Assembly: GCA_016764015.1 (NCBI GenBank)
Contig: JAESSR010000211.1
Span: 1-11,506, forward strand
Length of the DNA: 11,506 bases
Source: Phycisphaerales bacterium
Lineage (GTDB): Bacteria > Planctomycetota > Phycisphaerae > Phycisphaerales > UBA1924
Direction of reading: 5' to 3'
In this document: piece by piece, positions 7,648 through 11,506 of the stretch
Layout of the letters: each line of letters starts with the position of its first letter
How positions within the stretch are numbered: the stretch's first letter is position 1
Position numbers and translations under genes: made by a program
Notes under the pieces: model-generated
Seen by the model: the letters and a program-made list of their open reading frames with translations, nothing else
What the model was told of the DNA's origin: nothing
Databases searched by the model: none

Positions 7648-9195
7648 CTACTCATGTTCAATCAGCATGGTTGTTGTCGAAGGAACCTGCTCAATATCCC
7701 CTTCGAGATGCGATTCAAGCCCGAGCAGTCTGGGCGCCAATCCCCACACCATCACCGTGATAATCACAATACAGATCAGGTTCAACCCAAATCCTGCAAT
7801 CGCCATCTGCTTGATGCTGATCCGCCCCGATGCGAACACAATCGCATTGGGAGGCGTCGCGACCGGGAGCATAAACGCACACGACGCCGACACCGCGGCA
7901 GCGATAATGATCAAGGTCGGATCAAACCCCATCCCCTCGCCCACCGCCGCCAACACCGGTAGCATCGTGCTCGTCGTCGCGGTGTTCGATGTGATCTCTG
8001 TCAAAAACACAATCAAGGTCGTCACCCCGCCAAGCAAAGGCAACTCCCCTGGATTGCCCATCGCCGCGATCTGCTGACCGATCCACGAATCAAGCCCGGT
8101 CCCCGTCACCGCCTTGGCTAATGCTAATCCACCACCAAACAACACCAAAATCCCCCACGGGATCTCCCGCGCCTGCTTCCACAAAAGCACCCGCGTCTTG
8201 AGCGTCCGATCCGCAGGCATCGCAAACATCAACAACGCCCCGCCGATCGCGATCGTCGCATCATCAATCTTGGGCAACCCAAAGAGTTGTTCGAGCCAAC
8301 CGTGCGTGATCCACATGAAAGCCGTCAGTGCGAAGATCGAAACCGATATTTTCTCACCGCTGCTCATCACCCCGAGCGCATCGTACCGTTCGCGGATATA
8401 TTTTTTCCCGCCCGGAATCTCGCCGATCCGCACCGGCATCGCGACAAACACCAGATACGCCCAACTGATCGGCAGCATCACCACCGTCAAAGGCACACCC
8501 AGCCGCAACCAACGCGCATACGACATCTCGATGCCCATCTCCTGCGTCAAAAACCCCGCCAAGAATCCATTGGGAGGCGTACCCGTCAGCGTCGCGATCC
8601 CACCAATCGAAGCCCCATACGCCAACGCCAACAACAAGCACACACTAAATCGCTTGGCACCCTTGGATTCATAATCCTCCCCCGCCGCGAGCACACTGAT
8701 CGACAAAACAATCGGAAGCATCATCATCGCCGTCGCGGTGTTGGATACAAACGCGCTCAATATCGCCGCCGAGAGCATGATCCCGCCCACGATCCGCCGA
8801 GGCTGCGTCCCCACCATCAGAATAATCAACAACGCCAACCGCTTGTGCGCCCCCCACCGTTCGAGCCCTTTGCCCAGCATCAATCCGCCCATAAACAAAA
8901 AAATCAGTTTGTGCCCATACCGCGAGGTCGTCTCATCAATCGGCAAAATATTGAGCACCGGGAAACACACGATCGGAAGAAGCGCCGTCGCCGGCAGCGG
9001 AATCGCCTCAGTCACCCACCACGAAGCCATCAGCACCGTGATCGCCGCGAGCCTCCTGCCCTCTTCACTGAGCCCAACCGAGTTGCCCAACAACAAATAC
9101 ACACCGATTGCCAACATCGGTCCAGCGATCAACCCAAAATCATGGGCGTGTGTCTTTGGTGGGATAATCGGAAGGATGTCTTCGTTCTCATTCAT
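7648..9195 (-). CDS. SLC13/DASS-family sodium-coupled anion transporter (NaDC/INDY-like)
   Basis: This 515-residue polytopic membrane protein belongs to the divalent anion:Na+ symporter family, which imports dicarboxylates (succinate, malate, citrate) or, in some members, sulfate. Both halves of the inverted-repeat core carry the family's SNT signature: FVSNTATAMMMLP (149-161) and ITSNTATTSTMLP (401-413). Each is followed by the partner proline loop, LTGTPPNGF (203-211) and VATPPNAIV (445-453). These correspond to the substrate and sodium sites known from VcINDY, and SNT in both halves suggests a carboxylate-type site. About a dozen hydrophobic segments are visible, starting near residue 20, with a hydrophilic loop near 254-282. 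The length is slightly above the usual 460-490 because of short hydrophilic ends. The ATG at 9195 has a GAGTGAG-type ribosome site and begins 15 bases after the hscA-like stop, so the two are likely cotranscribed. The actual substrate is not determined. Confidence 0.93.
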   Translation of the reverse strand: MNENEDILPIIPPKTHAHDFGLIAGPMLAIGVYLLLGNSVGLSEEGRRLAAITVLMASWWVTEAIPLPATALLPIVCFPVLNILPIDETTSRYGHKLIFLFMGGLMLGKGLERWGAHKRLALLIILMVGTQPRRIVGGIMLSAAILSAFVSNTATAMMMLPIVLSISVLAAGEDYESKGAKRFSVCLLLALAYGASIGGIATLTGTPPNGFLAGFLTQEMGIEMSYARWLRLGVPLTVVMLPISWAYLVFVAMPVRIGEIPGGKKYIRERYDALGVMSSGEKISVSIFALTAFMWITHGWLEQLFGLPKIDDATIAIGGALLMFAMPADRTLKTRVLLWKQAREIPWGILVLFGGGLALAKAVTGTGLDSWIGQQIAAMGNPGELPLLGGVTTLIVFLTEITSNTATTSTMLPVLAAVGEGMGFDPTLIIIAAAVSASCAFMLPVATPPNAIVFASGRISIKQMAIAGFGLNLICIVIITVMVWGLAPRLLGLESHLEGDIEQVPSTTTMLIEHE

Positions 9196-9210
9196 TGTGT
9201 GCTCACTCGC

Positions 9211-11157
9211 TCACTCATTTCGCAAAGATTCAGCGATCCCAATCTCCTGCAATCGCACACTCGAATGATCCAAATCTTCCTTGGCATCATGAAACGCATT
9301 GGGCTCCACCGATCGCCAATCAAACTTCGCTTTGGTGATGAACCCCTTGAGCACATCGAGTTTGGCTTGCAACTCATCGCGATAGTCATCTTCAAGCAAT
9401 GCCGACAACTTCGTCAGCCGCTCGCTGATCCATTTGTAATCGAGCGACGAGTTCGTAATCAAATCCACCACCTGATGCTGGGTCATGTCATCGCGAGCAT
9501 GCTTAAAACTCTCGGCCTCTATCCGATCCACTTCCGCATTGGTCAATCCATGATTCGCCACGATCTGAATCGCCGCCCGCTTCCCACTCCGTTCTTCGAT
9601 CGCCGACACAGTCAACACCCCGTTGGCATCAACCAAGAACTCAACAACCAACTTAGGCACGCCCGCAGGCATCGGGGGGATCCCCCGCAGATCAAACACC
9701 CCCAGCGATCGACAATCCGCGACCATTTCCCGCTCGCCTTGCACCACCTGAATCTTGACATTCACCTGCCCATCAACACTCGTGCTAAACCGTTCGACCG
9801 CACGCGCAGGCACCGTCGTATTCCGCATGATCAACTTCGCCACCGCGCCGCCCGATGTTTCGATGCCCAACGACAGCGGGATCACATCGAGCAACAACGC
9901 ATCAGATTTTTCGCCCGCGAGCCCGCTCGCAATAATCCCCGCCTGCAATGCTGCGCCCATCGCAACGACCCTGTCCGGATCAATCGCCGTGTAAGGCTCA
10001 ACCCCAAAGAACGCGCCTACCTTTGTGCGTACAAACGGGATTCTCGTCGAGCCGCCGACCATGATAACTGAATCGATCACGATCTCGCCGCCAGCGGATT
10101 TCTTCGCATCGCGCATCGCCCGATCGCACGCGTTCATCGACCGATCGGCCCACCCTTCAATCATCGCTTCAAACTCAACTCGGCTGATACTCCGCTCGTA
10201 TTCCTTCCCATTCCCCAGATCAATCGACACCGCCGCCGCATTATCCGTGGACAGTTTGTGCTTGACGCCCCGTGCAAACTCGATCAACGCCCGCTTGGTC
10301 GAAGCATCGAAAGAATCAAACGAGTTCCCAGCCTGCAATCCCAACTGCTCTGCGATCTCACCAACAAACAACTCGACAATCATGTGATCAACATCATCGC
10401 CACCCAGATGCGTATCGCCAGCCGTCGCCAACACCTGAAAAAACTCCGTCGCGTTGTGCTCGTCGCCCGGGATCAGTTTCAAGATCGATATATCGAATGT
10501 CCCGCCGCCCAGGTCATAGACGGCGATCGTCTGCGCACTTTTCTCATCGCGTGCCCGGATCCCATACGCCAACGCCGCCGCTGTTGGCTCGTTGACAATC
10601 CGCACCACTTCGAGCCCCGCCAATCGCCCAGCGTTGCGTGTCGCTTGCCGTTGTGCATCATCAAAGTACGCCGGCACAGTCACCACCGCCTTCGACACCG
10701 CAACACCCAACGCCTTCTCGGCTCGCCCTTTGAGCGCACCCAAAATCATCGCTGACACTTCCTCAGCCGAGAGTATTGTTTCAACATACCCTCGTTCCCC
10801 CGCATCCGTCATCACCCGCACCTTGGCCGTGTCGTGCTCGCCACTGATCACTTCATATCCCAGATATTTCAGATCCGCCGAAACATCGCTCAGCGATCTA
10901 CCCATCAGCCGCTTGATTGAGTTGATCGTCCGCTCCGGAAACTCGACGATCCCATCGGCCGCCGATTGCCCGACCACGACCGAACCATCCGCCTCCACCC
11001 GCACCACCGAAGGCATCAACCCCTCGCCCTCATCCCCCAACACCCGCGCACCTTGCCCTCCATGCGCATCAACGAAGGCCACCAACGAGTTGGTCGTACC
11101 AAGATCAATCCCGATGATCGGGTCTGCAAGTGAGGCTGGAGTTTGGGATTCGCTCAT
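9211..11157 (-). CDS. hscA: Hsp70 chaperone, HscA-like (Fe-S cluster assembly type)
   Basis: The 648-residue protein is a full Hsp70. The nucleotide-binding domain shows GIDLGTTNS (16-24), [12 protein letters not shown] (162-173), [11 protein letters not shown] (189-199), DLGGGTFD (215-222) and VGGSTRIP (367-374). The interdomain linker is [13 protein letters not shown] (421-433). The substrate-binding domain contains [16 protein letters not shown] (471-486) and [10 protein letters not shown] (490-499), which resemble HscA rather than DnaK. HscA works with the J-protein HscB to help pass Fe-S clusters from the scaffold IscU; neither partner is visible here, so the role is inferred from sequence style. 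The C-terminal helical lid (about 540-648) is unlike DnaK and lacks an EEVD-like tail. The N-terminus runs about 12 residues before the ATPase start. No strong ribosome site precedes the ATG at 11157. A DnaK paralogue with a different client is the main alternative. Confidence 0.85.
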   Translation of the reverse strand: MSESQTPASLADPIIGIDLGTTNSLVAFVDAHGGQGARVLGDEGEGLMPSVVRVEADGSVVVGQSAADGIVEFPERTINSIKRLMGRSLSDVSADLKYLGYEVISGEHDTAKVRVMTDAGERGYVETILSAEEVSAMILGALKGRAEKALGVAVSKAVVTVPAYFDDAQRQATRNAGRLAGLEVVRIVNEPTAAALAYGIRARDEKSAQTIAVYDLGGGTFDISILKLIPGDEHNATEFFQVLATAGDTHLGGDDVDHMIVELFVGEIAEQLGLQAGNSFDSFDASTKRALIEFARGVKHKLSTDNAAAVSIDLGNGKEYERSISRVEFEAMIEGWADRSMNACDRAMRDAKKSAGGEIVIDSVIMVGGSTRIPFVRTKVGAFFGVEPYTAIDPDRVVAMGAALQAGIIASGLAGEKSDALLLDVIPLSLGIETSGGAVAKLIMRNTTVPARAVERFSTSVDGQVNVKIQVVQGEREMVADCRSLGVFDLRGIPPMPAGVPKLVVEFLVDANGVLTVSAIEERSGKRAAIQIVANHGLTNAEVDRIEAESFKHARDDMTQHQVVDLITNSSLDYKWISERLTKLSALLEDDYRDELQAKLDVLKGFITKAKFDWRSVEPNAFHDAKEDLDHSSVRLQEIGIAESLRNE

Positions 11158-11205
11158 TCAAGAAGGATAGGACCAACGCCACCGATTCTCAGTAAATCTG
11201 GGTGC

Positions 11206-11242
11206 CATGCTTACGCCCTGACGAAGTCAGGGTTTAAGCATG
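11206..11242. repeat. 37-base interrupted hairpin within the REP-like cluster
   Basis: CATGCTTA (11206-11213) pairs with TAAGCATG (11235-11242), and inside it CCCTGAC (11216-11222) pairs with GTCAGGG (11226-11232) around a GAA loop; a 2 x 2 mismatch (CG/TT) separates the two stems. Fifteen perfect pairs in 37 bases is far beyond chance. No T-run follows on either strand, so a classic intrinsic terminator is not supported. It lies about 50 bases upstream of the hscA-like start codon. Confidence 0.75.
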
Positions 11243-11260
11243 ATCTTGAGCCGGAAGAAT

Positions 11261-11285
11261 CCTGCTTAAGCTACGCGTAAGCAGG
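11261..11285. repeat. Second hairpin of the REP-like cluster
   Basis: CCTGCTTA (11261-11268) and TAAGCAGG (11278-11285) are perfect 8-base inverted repeats with a 9-base loop. The right arm is part of the first inverted 16-base unit, so this hairpin competes with the longer pairing between the units at 11201-11216 and 11275-11290. Confidence 0.6.
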
Positions 11286-11313
11286 GCACCCGGCGTAAGC
11301 AGGGCACCAAACC

Positions 11314-11506
11314 TCAGACAAGACGCTTGTCTTTGTGCTCCGGCTGGCTGCGGATTTCGGTCCAGTATTCTTCCCGCACATCCTCGTCGATCTCAATGCT
11401 CCCCGATCCCGCCCAATGCCGATCTTGCCCGTTCTTCTTGCAGCCGGATATCCAGTACTCGTCGCCCGTTTCGACATTGGAGTAGTTCCCGCTGACACCC
11501 CCTCCC
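11314..11506 (-). CDS. C-terminal 63 residues of an uncharacterised small protein (gene runs off the right edge)
   Basis: An open frame enters from the right edge and ends at TGA 11316-11314. The readable part holds SGNYSNVETGDEYWISGCKK, then WAGSGSIEIDEDVREEYW and a charged tail ending KDKRLV. It is hydrophilic, rich in Glu, Asp and Tyr/Trp, with a single Cys, and has no membrane segment. The composition and the aromatic, acidic E-E/D-x-x-R-E-E-Y-W pattern look like genuine protein rather than a chance frame. I do not recognise a characterised family. A 6-bp GACAAG/CTTGTC inverted repeat overlaps its last codons (11317-11331). The REP-like cluster begins 5 bases past its stop. Confidence 0.65.
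   Translation of the reverse strand, partial: GGGVSGNYSNVETGDEYWISGCKKNGQDRHWAGSGSIEIDEDVREEYWTEIRSQPEHKDKRLV

Larger units (their letters stand above)
11201..11308. repeat. Intergenic REP/BIME-like palindromic repeat cluster
   Basis: A 16-base unit GGTGCC(A/C)TGCTTACGC occurs three times in 108 bases: once on the plus strand (11201-11216) and twice inverted (11275-11290 and 11293-11308, identical to each other, 18-base period). The plus copy differs from the inverted ones at one base. Each copy can pair with the opposite-strand copies. The cluster fills most of the gap between an upstream small gene (stop at 11314) and the hscA-like start (11157). Such clusters act in other bacteria as mRNA-stabilising, terminating or gyrase/IHF-binding elements, often moved by RAYT transposases; none of this is shown here. 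Confidence 0.7.

Noticed and set aside
8287..10071. Long rightward open frame of 594 codons opposite the transporter and hscA-like genes
   Set aside because: It is antisense to two clear genes, and its product is an Arg/His/Gln/Pro-rich string with no domain. The C-rich plus strand simply lacks stop codons in this frame.
11317..11331. GACAAG/CTTGTC hairpin as terminator of the right-edge gene
   Set aside because: It sits in the last codons before the stop and has no T-run on the minus strand.
1..11506. tRNA, rRNA, CRISPR arrays, insertion sequences
   Set aside because: I saw no tRNA-like cloverleaf, no regular spacer-repeat array, no transposase reading frame and no terminal inverted repeats with target duplication.

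Overview
The window shows seven protein genes, two of them cut by the window ends, in dense bacterial style. Six read leftward (minus strand) and one, a DNA methyltransferase, reads rightward. G+C looks moderate, roughly mid-50s percent by eye. The plus strand carries far more C than G, so the minus strand is probably the leading replication strand. A secreted protein of seven tandem PA14 modules, a Gram-negative type RND/MFP efflux pair and an HscA-type Hsp70 together suggest a Gram-negative environmental bacterium. A member of the Planctomycetota (Phycisphaerae-like) is my best guess, but this is inference from gene style and not proof.

Layout from left to right. (1) 1-2867, minus: an efflux operon, with a membrane fusion protein (1470-2867) overlapping by 4 bases (ATGA) an RND permease whose C-terminal half lies beyond the left edge. 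(2) 2911-4011, plus: a stand-alone D12-class adenine DNA methyltransferase, divergent from the efflux operon by 43 bases and convergent with the next gene by 25 bases. (3) 4037-7516, minus: a 1159-residue exported protein that is almost entirely seven PA14 repeats of about 157 residues. A good sigma70-like promoter precedes it, and a near-perfect palindrome abuts the -35 box. (4) 7648-11157, minus: an HscA-like Hsp70 chaperone followed after 15 bases by an SLC13/DASS sodium-coupled anion transporter, probably one transcript. (5) 11201-11308: an intergenic cluster of palindromic REP-like repeats. (6) 11314-11506, minus: the C-terminal 63 residues of an unrecognised small protein.

Functionally these are separate modules: drug or solute efflux through a tripartite pump, DNA modification, a secreted carbohydrate-binding or adhesion candidate, Fe-S-type chaperoning and dicarboxylate or sulfate-type anion import. 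I found no complete unknown system. The items most worth a second look are the seven-fold PA14 protein with its palindrome-flanked promoter, the REP-like cluster upstream of hscA, a hairpin enclosing the start codon of the membrane fusion protein, and a roughly threefold excess of GATC sites.
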